Assembly: GCA_964400685.1 (NCBI GenBank)
Contig: CAYNVT010000004.1
Span: forward strand, 1-64,000
Direction: 5' to 3'
From: DATCTV01 sp964400685
GTDB taxonomy: Bacteria > Desulfobacterota > Desulfomonilia > UBA1062
Length of the DNA: 64,000 bases
Positions 1 through 11,740 of the stretch are shown piece by piece. The position numbers and the translations under genes are program-made. The notes beneath the pieces are model-generated. The model ran no database searches. It saw nothing but the letters and a program-made list of their open reading frames with translations, and was not told the origin of the DNA. Each line of letters begins with the position of its first letter. The first letter of the stretch is position 1.

Positions 1-966
1 GCACCTCTTCTTTTATTGAAAAGCCAGTCTTTTGAACTTATCCGGGATGCCATGGTTGAGACCCCTGTGCTCAGGAACATCAATGACTTCTACTACGACC
101 ACACATTTCTTGCTGCTGATGTGATAAAGCCGTTAAATTTCAGAACACAGAACGCCGTATCAGTATCAAACAGGATAGGCGAAATAACAGGATTACCGCA
201 CGGCACACTTTTTATTAAAACCGATAATCCATGTGCTGTAAATGGTTCGGTAATTGCTGTTTCAGATAAAAAACTTCCCTGCAAATCGGTAATTTTAAAC
301 AGTGGAGCCGGGATTGTTTCTGCAGACAGGATACTGAAAGACGCAACAGGGGACCCGAACAAAGCTCTCAGGACAGGCATCGGTGCCTTTCTGAAAGGCC
401 CTATTATCATTGTGCCCATCATTATTCTTGGGTGGGCTGCTTTCGGTCTGTCGCGTCTGTTCTTGAAGAAGCCTTTTATCGCAGTTATTATAACGCTTTG
501 TTATCTGCTTGTATTTGCTCCAGGTTTTTATAAGTCATACCTTAAAAATGCCCTTTATTCCGATCCTTCAAAAATACATGAATATGCATCATCCTCTAAT
601 CCTGCAAAACGGTATCTCAGCCTTATTTATATGCTTGATAAAAATGTTGAACATACAGACGGCATTTATCCTGATGAGCTGAGGGCCCTTGCAGGGGACA
701 GCAAGGCCAGCACCAGACTGAACGCCCTTGTCCTGGCAGGCAACCTGAAGGATGACCAGTTTGCAGACCTTGTAAAAACCTCATTGAATGACACCCAGAT
801 CAACGTGAGAACCAAGGCCTGCTGGGCAATTGGAAGGTTGGGTATGCCTGATACGGCAATTATCCTTCAAGGTGTTATCGATAATGACCCTTCCTGGTAT
901 GTCAGGGATTATGCCTATATGGCCATGTCAAAGTATAAGCATGAGGCAAAAACAGTTATAAGGTGA
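1..966 (+). CDS. HEAT-repeat membrane protein, 5' truncated
   Basis: The reading frame is open from base 1, so the true start lies outside the window; a TTG at 16 is the first in-frame start codon seen. About residues 127-172 (counted from that TTG) form two hydrophobic membrane segments. The last ~120 residues carry short alpha-helical repeats, for example the stretch with NVRTKACWAIGRLG, which resembles HEAT/PBS-lyase repeats used for protein-protein contact. The N-terminal 120 residues match no family I recognise; they contain G and N rich beta-like segments. The next gene is 245 bp away, so operon membership downstream is doubtful. Function unknown. Confidence 0.6.
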   Translation, partial: APLLLLKSQSFELIRDAMVETPVLRNINDFYYDHTFLAADVIKPLNFRTQNAVSVSNRIGEITGLPHGTLFIKTDNPCAVNGSVIAVSDKKLPCKSVILNSGAGIVSADRILKDATGDPNKALRTGIGAFLKGPIIIVPIIILGWAAFGLSRLFLKKPFIAVIITLCYLLVFAPGFYKSYLKNALYSDPSKIHEYASSSNPAKRYLSLIYMLDKNVEHTDGIYPDELRALAGDSKASTRLNALVLAGNLKDDQFADLVKTSLNDTQINVRTKACWAIGRLGMPDTAIILQGVIDNDPSWYVRDYAYMAMSKYKHEAKTVIR

Positions 967-1211
967 TCTTATTCCTGAGTTAACACCAAGATAAAAATAT
1001 TAAAATCGGCGTCTCAAAATTTCAGCATATTACATCGTTTAAGGTTTTCAAGATAACATCCGATAATAATTATAAATCAACTTATTTTTAACGGAGTTAA
1101 ATTATTATAAAAAAAGTCAGGTGAAGGCGGGATGTTAACTAACAGTCACAGAAGAATTATTCATCACGAATAAAGAGGCCATACGGTGCTGGCCAGAAAG
1201 GAAAGCGCCTT

Positions 1212-4769
<3,558 letters not shown>

Positions 4770-4936
4770 AAGGCGAATCAGCAAGAGTATCTGACTGATT
4801 GAGCCGGGACTGCTGACAGATAAAAATCGGCAAAGAAATACGGTAAGGGTTCACATCAAGGTCGCACTTCTTAAAACCCGCTTATATTAAGATTAAGATG
4901 AAGCTTAAGAGATCCATAAAAACAGGAGGTGCAGTC

Positions 4937-5383
4937 ATGCTGAAGGAATTCAAGGAATTTGCTATAAAGGGAAATGCCATGGACATGGCGGTCGGAATCA
5001 TAATAGGCGCCGCATTCGGCGCAATAGTCAAATCGCTGGTCGATGACATCATAATGCCTCCTATCGGTCTGCTGCTGGGAAATGTCGACTTTTCGGACCT
5101 GTTCATCGTCCTTAAGAACGGCAAAGATGCGGCGGCAACCTATGCAACCCTGGCCCAGGCAAAGGCGGCAGGGGCCGTAACACTGAACTATGGCGCGTTT
5201 ATAAATGTCATAGTCTCTTTCATTATAATCTCGTTCGCTGTTTTTCTTCTGGTAAAGGCCATGAACAGATTCAGGAAGGCCGCCGAAATTACTACGAGGG
5301 ATTGCCCTTATTGCCTATCATCAATACCTAAGAAGGCAATCAAATGCAGCCATTGCAGTTCTGAGGTCAAACCGGTTGATTAG
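4937..5383 (+). CDS. mscL: Large-conductance mechanosensitive channel MscL with C-terminal zinc ribbon
   Basis: MscL opens under membrane tension and releases solutes during hypo-osmotic shock; it forms a pentamer in the inner membrane. The start is placed at the ATG at 4937, behind a strong AGGAGGT; an in-frame ATG at 4898 would add 13 residues and lacks such a site. The 148-residue product begins MLKEFKEFAIKGN and has the two usual membrane helices (about 15-45 and 88-108). Instead of the usual C-terminal helical bundle it ends with a four-cysteine zinc-ribbon-like module, Cys123-x2-Cys126 and Cys137-x2-Cys140. Family assignment is firm; the role of the tail is unknown. Confidence 0.95.
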   Translation: MLKEFKEFAIKGNAMDMAVGIIIGAAFGAIVKSLVDDIIMPPIGLLLGNVDFSDLFIVLKNGKDAAATYATLAQAKAAGAVTLNYGAFINVIVSFIIISFAVFLLVKAMNRFRKAAEITTRDCPYCLSSIPKKAIKCSHCSSEVKPVD

Positions 5384-5487
5384 GAGAAAGCTCCACAGAT
5401 TCATTTGATATAATTGACGTTTCATAATTTGAATACGGAACAAAAGATTGTAAGATATGCCAGACCCTCAGGTAAAGGAGTGAAATA

Positions 5488-5925
5488 ATGTCCGGACAGA
5501 TCGAAGAGGTAAAGGTTAATCTTATAAATCAAAAGGTTAAATTCAGGGGCGAGTCGAAATCGAATCCTGACGCACCTGTCATCTTTGACTATATGCCACC
5601 TGTGGGAGACGGTGAAGGGTATAACGGGCTAGAATTGCTGCTCATGAGTCTCAGCGGCTGCAGCGCCACAGCTGTTGTTTTTCTGTTGAGAAAAATGGGT
5701 AAAACAGTTTCAGGCTTTGAGGTCAATGCAAAAGGCGTAAAGACGGAACAGCCTCCGCTGAAATTTGAGAAGATATTCCTGGAATTCGTTTTAAAATCAA
5801 ATGACGCAAAGGACGCGGACATGCAAAGGGCCATGAAGCTTGCCGAAGAATCAGTCTGCCCTGTCTGGCAGATGATCAGGAACAATGTCGAGGTAATTGC
5901 GGAATACAAAATTATACCTGAATAA
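5488..5925 (+). CDS. OsmC family peroxide-reducing protein
   Basis: A 145-residue OsmC/Ohr-fold protein. The two redox cysteines of the family are present: Cys58 in LSGCSATAV and Cys124 in ESVCPVW. OsmC-type proteins reduce organic hydroperoxides in the cytoplasm. The sequence is closer to the YhfA-like OsmC branch than to Ohr, judged by the EQPPLKFEKI region. A clear AAAGGAG ribosome site precedes the ATG at 5488. It is followed 14 bp later by a DUF3788 gene on the same strand, so the two may be co-transcribed. Confidence 0.9.
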   Translation: MSGQIEEVKVNLINQKVKFRGESKSNPDAPVIFDYMPPVGDGEGYNGLELLLMSLSGCSATAVVFLLRKMGKTVSGFEVNAKGVKTEQPPLKFEKIFLEFVLKSNDAKDADMQRAMKLAEESVCPVWQMIRNNVEVIAEYKIIPE

Positions 5926-5939
5926 TAGGGGCAAAGAAG

Positions 5940-6383
5940 ATGAATGAAACCTGCCTCAGATTGACTGATAAGGACGCTCCCCCTACCCCCCGGCAGATTG
6001 AATCGTGGATCGGCAAAAGAGCTTACGGCTTTTGGATGCGTATTTCGGAAATGATTGAACATGGCTACCCGGGAGTCTTTACACCACAATGGCTTTACGG
6101 CGGGAAAAAGCACGGCTGGTCCCTGCGCTACAAAAAAAGCAGATCATTCTGCACGTTCATACCCGAAAAAGGCAGGTTCCTGCTGCTTATAGTATTCGGT
6201 GCCGAGGAACGTCAAAAGGTTGAAACGATAAGGTATGAAATATCCGGAATCACCATGCAGCTATATGACGAAGCTAAGACCTATCACGACGGCAAATGGC
6301 TGCTTCTCGATGTAAACAGTGAAACCGTTCTTTCAGATATTAAAAAGCTGCTTATCGTTAAGCGCAGACCTCTTAAGCATTGA
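5940..6383 (+). CDS. DUF3788 family protein
   Basis: A 147-residue soluble protein resembling the DUF3788 family: an N-terminal LTDKDAPPT segment, a central YGGKKHGWSLRYKKS segment and a following CTFIPEKGRFLLLIVFG strand pair. Members are small cytosolic proteins of unknown function, sometimes likened to YdhG-type folds. It lies 14 bp after the OsmC-like gene and is convergent with the serine hydrolase gene, leaving only 13 bp between them. The ribosome site is weak. Family call from memory of the pattern, not from a search. Confidence 0.75.
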   Translation: MNETCLRLTDKDAPPTPRQIESWIGKRAYGFWMRISEMIEHGYPGVFTPQWLYGGKKHGWSLRYKKSRSFCTFIPEKGRFLLLIVFGAEERQKVETIRYEISGITMQLYDEAKTYHDGKWLLLDVNSETVLSDIKKLLIVKRRPLKH

Positions 6384-6396
6384 TACAGGCAATGCC

Positions 6397-7611
6397 CTAG
6401 TTTAACAGCGCCGTGATGCTTGCGCTCATTTCCCTCATATAGAGAGCCTGTATTGTGAGGGAGTTTTTTCCGTCTGTTATGTTCCAGACATTTGTAAACA
6501 TGAGAGTCGTGATGCCGGTATCCGTATTATGATACATGTCAGTCAGATATCCCTGATGAGCCCCGCCGTGCCCCCAGCCTAAACCTGGGACATACTCGAG
6601 CCCCAGTCCGTACAGAACAGACGAGCCTTCCTTCTGCGGCAGCGCCGCCTGCTTCATAATTTCAACAGTATCCTCAGTAAGGCCGGCCTCGCCCGAGAGA
6701 AGTCTTCTGCACCAGAGCGCAAGATCATACGGCGTAGTTATCAGGTTTCCTTCCGCAATATTTGCAGTCAGGTTATCCTCAGTTACATCAACGAGAGGTG
6801 AAGCGCCTGTATAAAAATAGCCGGGAACAAAAGGCGAAGGCAGCGCGTTCTGATGAGAATTGACAACCAGGGATGTATCAGAAAGCCCATTACCGAATAT
6901 GAACTCATCCCTGATGAAATCATTGTAATTTACCCCCGATACCCTTTCGATGATTTTCCCCAGAAGCGAATAGCCGGTGTTTGAATAATGGTATTTTAGC
7001 CCCGGAGCCGAATCTGAAAGCTGATATTGGGCGACAATCCCAAGCAGTTCGTCAAAGGTGAACTGATGGTACGGGTCCCCTTCTTTCACATAATCTATAT
7101 AATTCTTTCCGCCAAAGGGAGGGCCTTTATCTTCGGGGATATTCGAATTTGCCACATCGAAAACTCCTCCCCAGTGCATTAAAAGCATCTTTATGGTTAT
7201 CTGGTGCTTGTATGGAATGTCATAATCAACCGTGTCCGGAATGTATGGATTCGACGTTCCCGGAATATCATCAGTTATGTAATCATCGATATCAAGAAGA
7301 CCCTGCTGATAAAGAAGCATTATGGCGGCAGCCGTAAATGTTTTGGTGGTGCTTGCGCTCCTGAATCTGTAATAGTTTTTTACATTGTTTCCCATTGCTG
7401 TACTCAAAAAATAATCACCCCCGGGAGAGAGTATCTGCATGGCCACACCCCCTCCGAAACCGGGTTTGCCGTTTGAATATGCACCCCATGCGGAATCAAG
7501 GGTTGATTGCATCGAGTCCTGCAGGTTCACATCGCTGTTGCCGCTCGAGTTGCTGCATGCGGATATCAGGATCAGTATCGCCACATAAAGGAGATATCTT
7601 GTCTGGTACAT
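6397..7611 (-). CDS. Serine hydrolase, class C beta-lactamase family, lipoprotein
   Basis: A 404-residue exported lipoprotein: a hydrophobic leader followed by the lipobox LISAC with Cys19 as the lipidated residue. The beta-lactamase/penicillin-binding fold is shown by Ser87-x2-Lys90 (STTK), Tyr219-Ser-Asn221 (YSN) and a C-terminal HGGAHQG that replaces the KTG motif, as in esterase/D-aminopeptidase members of the family. Likely an esterase or peptidase acting in the periplasm; true beta-lactamase activity is not implied. AGGGAGG precedes the ATG at 7611. Only 13 bp separate it from the upstream calpain-like gene, so the two are probably one operon. Confidence 0.9.
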   Translation of the reverse strand: MYQTRYLLYVAILILISACSNSSGNSDVNLQDSMQSTLDSAWGAYSNGKPGFGGGVAMQILSPGGDYFLSTAMGNNVKNYYRFRSASTTKTFTAAAIMLLYQQGLLDIDDYITDDIPGTSNPYIPDTVDYDIPYKHQITIKMLLMHWGGVFDVANSNIPEDKGPPFGGKNYIDYVKEGDPYHQFTFDELLGIVAQYQLSDSAPGLKYHYSNTGYSLLGKIIERVSGVNYNDFIRDEFIFGNGLSDTSLVVNSHQNALPSPFVPGYFYTGASPLVDVTEDNLTANIAEGNLITTPYDLALWCRRLLSGEAGLTEDTVEIMKQAALPQKEGSSVLYGLGLEYVPGLGWGHGGAHQGYLTDMYHNTDTGITTLMFTNVWNITDGKNSLTIQALYMREMSASITALLN

Positions 7612-7624
7612 ACATGGCCTCCCT

Positions 7625-8683
7625 TTAATTATTTTCTATCGCCAGGTATGAGTACAATGCCATGAAATCATCCAGCGGGATGCTGAATATGCCCCTTGCT
7701 GTCGTATAGCCGTTGTCAATTCCGTCAGGCCCCTCTGGGGTAAAGTCGTATGCCATAGGGTTCCACATGATAAGCTTTCCGGCAGAAGCATCAAAATCCA
7801 TCACTGCATAGACATGGTCCCAGGGCAGATGAGAGGTGTTTTTTTTCAGCATCAGGGCTTCGGCCATAAGGTTGCCATCATGCATTTTCTGAAGGGCCTT
7901 TTTAAGCTCCCCCCTTGCGATATCGTCAATCTTGAAAACGGCTGCATCGTTACCTGTCCAGCGTTTGACGATGGAGCCTATCGGCACGCCCGGCCTGTCA
8001 ATCGCTACAGTCGGGTCAGGAATGGCGGCGGATTTAGCACTCGTTTGCGACAAAATAGTTCCCAGCGCCTTTTCCAGCACCGGCATCCATAGGCCTCCTG
8101 ACAGCGTAGAGGCCGAATCATTGAATGCCATCTCGGCATCCGTCGGTTCTGTTACTGTCGCCTCATCTCCGTTGGGGAAAACCACATGGTAAGTTTTGTC
8201 AGGTTTTTGTGTTATAGCTTTTTTTATGACATCACTCCGGTATTTCGCAATCCAGCCTGTACCCGAAAAGAAATAGCAGTCTCCCGCCGGTCCCTGCGCC
8301 ATGGTATCGAAATCGGGCTGTCCAGGTGCGAAGAGAACACGGTTGACGCCTTTGAGTTTCTCGACATCCTTCTGGTAGAGCTCAAGGGTCTTGTCATCCT
8401 GTATTGCAACGGCGCTTGCCTTATCAATGGAATCCAGCTTGTTTTTTCTCATATAGGTCTCAAGCGCCACAAGCGCAGCAGCATTCTCACCTTTGAATTC
8501 GGGCCTTGCAATGGCTGCAAGCAGATCATCCTTCTGCACGGTGTCATTGCCGTTTGACCATTTATTCCAGTTATTTGCGACAACATCGCCAAGAGACGCC
8601 GCAGACAGCCGCGGCTGAAAACAAAATATCAGGACCAGAACAGTTAAAGATATTCTTGCAAAAAGCAGATTATAGGTCTTCAT
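7625..8683 (-). CDS. Secreted calpain-like (C2 family) cysteine protease
   Basis: A 352-residue protein with an N-terminal signal peptide (about residues 1-29, ending LSAAS). The calpain active site is recognisable: Gln130 and Cys136 in QGPAGDCYFFSG, His290 in PWDHVYAVMDFD and Asn308 in IMWNPM, in the order and spacing of the C2 peptidase fold. The N-terminal ~110 residues are helical and may be a propeptide or regulatory part. No C2 or EF-hand-like calcium domain is visible. It heads a two-gene operon with the downstream serine hydrolase lipoprotein; AAAGGGA precedes the ATG. Substrate unknown. Confidence 0.8.
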   Translation of the reverse strand: MKTYNLLFARISLTVLVLIFCFQPRLSAASLGDVVANNWNKWSNGNDTVQKDDLLAAIARPEFKGENAAALVALETYMRKNKLDSIDKASAVAIQDDKTLELYQKDVEKLKGVNRVLFAPGQPDFDTMAQGPAGDCYFFSGTGWIAKYRSDVIKKAITQKPDKTYHVVFPNGDEATVTEPTDAEMAFNDSASTLSGGLWMPVLEKALGTILSQTSAKSAAIPDPTVAIDRPGVPIGSIVKRWTGNDAAVFKIDDIARGELKKALQKMHDGNLMAEALMLKKNTSHLPWDHVYAVMDFDASAGKLIMWNPMAYDFTPEGPDGIDNGYTTARGIFSIPLDDFMALYSYLAIENN

Positions 8684-8830
8684 TTTTTAATCCCTTTATA
8701 GATTTATTATCTAATTAATTATCGGTTTGTTTTGAATATCTCTTGACCTCATAATCAAACAGATACCATATATGAGTTCAACCCGTTCTCCACGATTACC
8801 GGCAATAAAAATCACAGGAGGAGAAGCAGT

Positions 8831-9712
8831 ATGGGATTCAGCGAAACCAGAACAGAAGTTTTCAGTCCGGATGGTAATACAAAACTGCAGGTTTATGAAT
8901 GGCTGCCCGATGGTGATGTAAAGGCCGTCTTTCTGGCCGTCCACGGCGGCATGGCCCATGCAGGCGACTGGGTGACCCCTGCTCTTTTCTTCAAAGATAA
9001 GGGTGTCGCCACCTATGCATTCGACCTGAGATGGCACGGGACATATCCTTTGCATAATCCGGGCGGCAAGGTCTATTTCCATACGAATTCCTATGAGGAA
9101 AACGTCTCCGACCTGAACGCCTTTTATGAATGGGTAAAGGCAAAACACCCCGGCAAGCCGGTATTTGTCCTTTCCCATTCCAACGGCGCTTTGATTTCGC
9201 TCCTTTATGGCCTCACGACAGCGAAAAAAACTGATATCAAAGGTTTTATCGTTTCGTCGCCCTGGCTCAAGAACAAGGTCAAGGTCCCTGCAATAGTTGA
9301 AAAACTGGCCGGAATAATAGCCGCAATCCATCCGACATTTGCCGTAGTGCCGCCTGACATCACAGACAAACTCACCCATGACGAGAAGATTCATGCCAGG
9401 CATATCGAGGACACAAAACTGGGGCTGCGCGGAACGACTGCAACAGCAAAACTCGGGGCTGAAAGCGCAAAAACTCAGGCTACTGTTGTAGCCGGTCTGA
9501 AAAACTGGGCACGCTTCCCGATGTTTGCCATAATTGCCGGCGATGATTATCTGGCCGATCCGACTGCAAGCAGGGCCGTACTTAAGACCGTACCGCAGGA
9601 ACTGCTGAGTCTTATGGAGCATGAAAAGAACTATCATGAAAATTTCAACGAGGTTAACCGCGAAGTTACCTTTGCCGCCATCTGGGACTGGATGCAGAAA
9701 TACATGGGCTGA
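8831..9712 (+). CDS. Alpha/beta hydrolase, monoacylglycerol-lipase-like
   Basis: A 293-residue alpha/beta hydrolase of the serine aminopeptidase S33 / Hydrolase_4 type. The nucleophile elbow is SHSNG with Ser117, where the first Gly of the usual GxSxG is Ser. The oxyanion-loop motif AVHGGMAHAGDW and a late acid/His pair (GDDYLADP and the His in KNYHEN) complete the fold. No signal peptide, so cytoplasmic. A strong AGGAGGAG precedes the ATG. The tag gene follows after 27 bp, which suggests co-transcription without an obvious functional link. Likely substrate: a monoacylglycerol or lysophospholipid. Confidence 0.88.
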   Translation: MGFSETRTEVFSPDGNTKLQVYEWLPDGDVKAVFLAVHGGMAHAGDWVTPALFFKDKGVATYAFDLRWHGTYPLHNPGGKVYFHTNSYEENVSDLNAFYEWVKAKHPGKPVFVLSHSNGALISLLYGLTTAKKTDIKGFIVSSPWLKNKVKVPAIVEKLAGIIAAIHPTFAVVPPDITDKLTHDEKIHARHIEDTKLGLRGTTATAKLGAESAKTQATVVAGLKNWARFPMFAIIAGDDYLADPTASRAVLKTVPQELLSLMEHEKNYHENFNEVNREVTFAAIWDWMQKYMG

Positions 9713-9739
9713 TGAATCTATATAAAGGACTGTCCGCAA

Positions 9740-10342
9740 ATGATAACAGGAGTTGATGATAAAATCCGCCGCTGCCCCTGGGTTGATACGAGCAAACCCG
9801 ATTACGTACATTATCATGACAAAGAATGGGGTGTCCCGGTTTATGATGACAGGCTTATATTTGAATTTCTGACACTCGAATCCGCACAGGCAGGGCTGAG
9901 CTGGTATACAATCCTTAAAAAGAGAGAGAATTACCGGACCGCGTTTAAAAACTTCGAGCCGGAAAAGATTATTCTTTTTGATGAAAAGAAAGTTGAAGAG
10001 CTGCTTCAGAATCAGGGAATCATAAGAAACCGTTTGAAGATCGAAGCGACAATAAACAATGCCCGCCGTTTCCTTGAAGTTAAGGCGGAATTCGGAAGCT
10101 TTTCCAAATACATATGGGGATTTGTCGGAAGCAGGCCCATAATTAACGAGATACGAACCTTGTCGGACTACAAGCCGACAAGCAGAGAATCGGATGCGTT
10201 AAGCAGAGACCTTAAGAAAAGAGGCTTTAAATTTCTTGGTTCAACCGTATGCTATGCGCACATGCAGGCTACCGGCATGGTAAATGACCATTCTATCGAG
10301 TGCTTCAGGAGAAGTGAAATAACAGGTAAATATAAAAAATAG
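9740..10342 (+). CDS. tag: DNA-3-methyladenine glycosylase I
   Basis: Tag removes 3-methyladenine from alkylated DNA as the first step of base-excision repair. The 200-residue product matches the family over its full length: RRCPWVDTSKPDYVHYHD with the zinc-binding Cys12 and the nearby His, the DKEWGVP motif holding the conserved Glu, and the C-terminal NDHSIECF with the other His and Cys of the structural zinc site. Start at the ATG 9740, with AAAGGA upstream. It follows a hydrolase gene by 27 bp and ends before a two-way terminator hairpin. Confidence 0.96.
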   Translation: MITGVDDKIRRCPWVDTSKPDYVHYHDKEWGVPVYDDRLIFEFLTLESAQAGLSWYTILKKRENYRTAFKNFEPEKIILFDEKKVEELLQNQGIIRNRLKIEATINNARRFLEVKAEFGSFSKYIWGFVGSRPIINEIRTLSDYKPTSRESDALSRDLKKRGFKFLGSTVCYAHMQATGMVNDHSIECFRRSEITGKYKK

Positions 10343-10357
10343 AATGTACGCCAATGG

Positions 10358-10393
10358 CAGGCCTTTATCTCTGCCGCCAGACATAAAGGCCTG
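10358..10393. terminator. Two-way terminator hairpin between tag and the cache gene
   Basis: An 11-bp perfect inverted repeat, CAGGCCTTTAT at 10358-10368 and ATAAAGGCCTG at 10383-10393, lies between two convergent genes. A-rich tracts lie before it and a T-rich tract after it, so it could stop transcription from both sides. Confidence 0.7.
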
Positions 10394-10414
10394 AAGCCCT
10401 ATCATTTTTGAAGC

Positions 10415-10906
10415 TTATTTAACTTCGTACATGCCTGAACCCAGCCACCATGTGTCGTCAACTTTTTCAACATAGCCGAGTTTGGTCTCAACGTCATTGT
10501 TATGAACGGGATTTGGCCAGGAGTATTCAAGCCAGCCGCTGTCCTTGGCGGCAAGTTTTATAAGCTCCTGAATCACCATGACACCATTCTTGTCTTTCAT
10601 GCCTATAAGGTTTTTGCCTACAAGGTCCGGCTGTCCTCCGTGTGATATTACGGTCCCCTTGAAGTCATATGCGTAAATATAGAGTTCGCCTTTGATGAAA
10701 CCGCCTTTTTTATCCATGAACTCTTTCAGGGCCTTATCCTTTCCGTTTTTCTTCGCATAAGCAACCGCACTCTTGACGAAGGCAACTACCTCGGCTTTCG
10801 AAGGAACGGCCGGTGTTTTCACCTCCTCTTTCCCTGTTGCAAAGGCTGACTGGGCCGCTGCCATAAAGAACACCGTCATGACCAATCCGGCAATTGTCTT
10901 TTTCAT
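10415..10906 (-). CDS. Periplasmic single-cache domain protein
   Basis: A 163-residue exported protein: signal peptide of about 23 residues (MKKTIAGLVMTVFFMAAAQS...FA), then one sCache_2-type sensor domain. Typical motifs are the GTVISHGGQPDLVGKN loop and GWLEYSWPNP followed by KLGYVEKVDDTWWLGSGMY. Such domains bind small organic ligands, often carboxylic acids, and are usually joined to chemoreceptors or kinases. Here no membrane anchor or output domain follows, so it may act as a free periplasmic ligand carrier for a separate receptor. AGAGGA precedes the ATG. Confidence 0.85.
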   Translation of the reverse strand: MKKTIAGLVMTVFFMAAAQSAFATGKEEVKTPAVPSKAEVVAFVKSAVAYAKKNGKDKALKEFMDKKGGFIKGELYIYAYDFKGTVISHGGQPDLVGKNLIGMKDKNGVMVIQELIKLAAKDSGWLEYSWPNPVHNNDVETKLGYVEKVDDTWWLGSGMYEVK

Positions 10907-11107
10907 ACGATTCCTCTTTTCTGATTCTCAGTTAAAGATAGTTCGTCATCTTAAGATAATATCTTTAATTCAGCATCACCTGTCATGGTCGATATGGATG
11001 GAAGCTCAATTGACATGAATTTGTAACGCAACTATATTAGTGCAGATCTGTTTAAGCGTTTTGCCGTGAAATCGATACCCGGAACATTTTTAATTTGGAA
11101 ATAATAG

Positions 11108-11215
11108 GTTTATCAGAAATCATGCATGAAGATGAGCCAGGCATTCAGGACAGCAATGAATCTGGAATACATGTTCTGGGACGGAACATACAACGATGTG
11201 AAATGGATTGAATGA
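11108..11215 (+). pseudogene. Relic of a TenA-like domain (C-terminal end only)
   Basis: Within the 340-bp gap between the cache gene and the GNAT gene, one frame encodes about 35 codons ending at TGA 11213-11215. The segment contains AFRTAMNLEYMFWDGTYND, nearly the same as the last residues of the TenA domain encoded at 12574-14487 (VFAKAMKLEYMFWDGIYKG), on the opposite strand. A stop at 11105-11107 precedes it and no upstream TenA sequence remains. It is most simply the tail of a second, deleted tenA-type gene. The rest of the gap (10907-11107) shows no gene. Confidence 0.65.
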
Positions 11216-11247
11216 CAATGCGGCGCAATCGCAGGTAGAATGTATAT

Positions 11248-11709
11248 ATGCAGGAAAATAACAACATCATTATACGTGAGGCTGCCCCGGGCGACATCGA
11301 GGACATCTGCCGATTGCTCGCCCTTCTTTTCGAACAGGAGGCCGAGTTCGAACCCGATTATGAAAAACAGAAAAGAGGCGTTTCCGAGATAATATCTGAC
11401 CCGCACAAAGGCATGTTTCTTGTTATGGAGGTCTCGGGGCGAATAGCGGGTTGTGTAAGTCTTTTGTTTCTTGTGTCTACAGCCATGGGCGGAAAAGCCG
11501 CAATTCTTGAAGATATGGTCATAGAGCCTGAAGCCAGGGGCCGAGGTCTCGGCTCTCAACTGCTGAAAAAGGCAATCAGCTCTGCACAAGAGAATGGATG
11601 CATGAGGATTACGGTCTTGACTGACAACGGCAACATGGCATCGCAGAGGCTGTATGAAAAGTCAGGTTTCAGAAAATCTCAAATGATGCCCATGCGGCTC
11701 ATATTATAA
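11248..11709 (+). CDS. GNAT family N-acetyltransferase
   Basis: A 153-residue acetyl-CoA-dependent acetyltransferase. The acetyl-CoA binding motif A is clear: EDMVIEPEARGRGLGSQLLKKA, and motif B follows with ITVLTDNGNMASQRLYEKSGF. The N-terminal REAAPGDIEDICRLLALLFEQE is also typical. Substrate cannot be told. The ATG at 11248 has only a weak upstream AGGTAG. It is convergent with the methyltransferase gene, with 31 bp between them. Confidence 0.9.
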   Translation: MQENNNIIIREAAPGDIEDICRLLALLFEQEAEFEPDYEKQKRGVSEIISDPHKGMFLVMEVSGRIAGCVSLLFLVSTAMGGKAAILEDMVIEPEARGRGLGSQLLKKAISSAQENGCMRITVLTDNGNMASQRLYEKSGFRKSQMMPMRLIL

Positions 11710-11740
11710 CGTATTATATAGTAGTAAGAATTGAGTTTTT

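Noticed and set aside
8711..9817. A 368-codon open frame on the minus strand
   Set aside because: It lies opposite the alpha/beta hydrolase gene and the tag start, has no family motif, and is rich in Cys and His as antisense frames often are.
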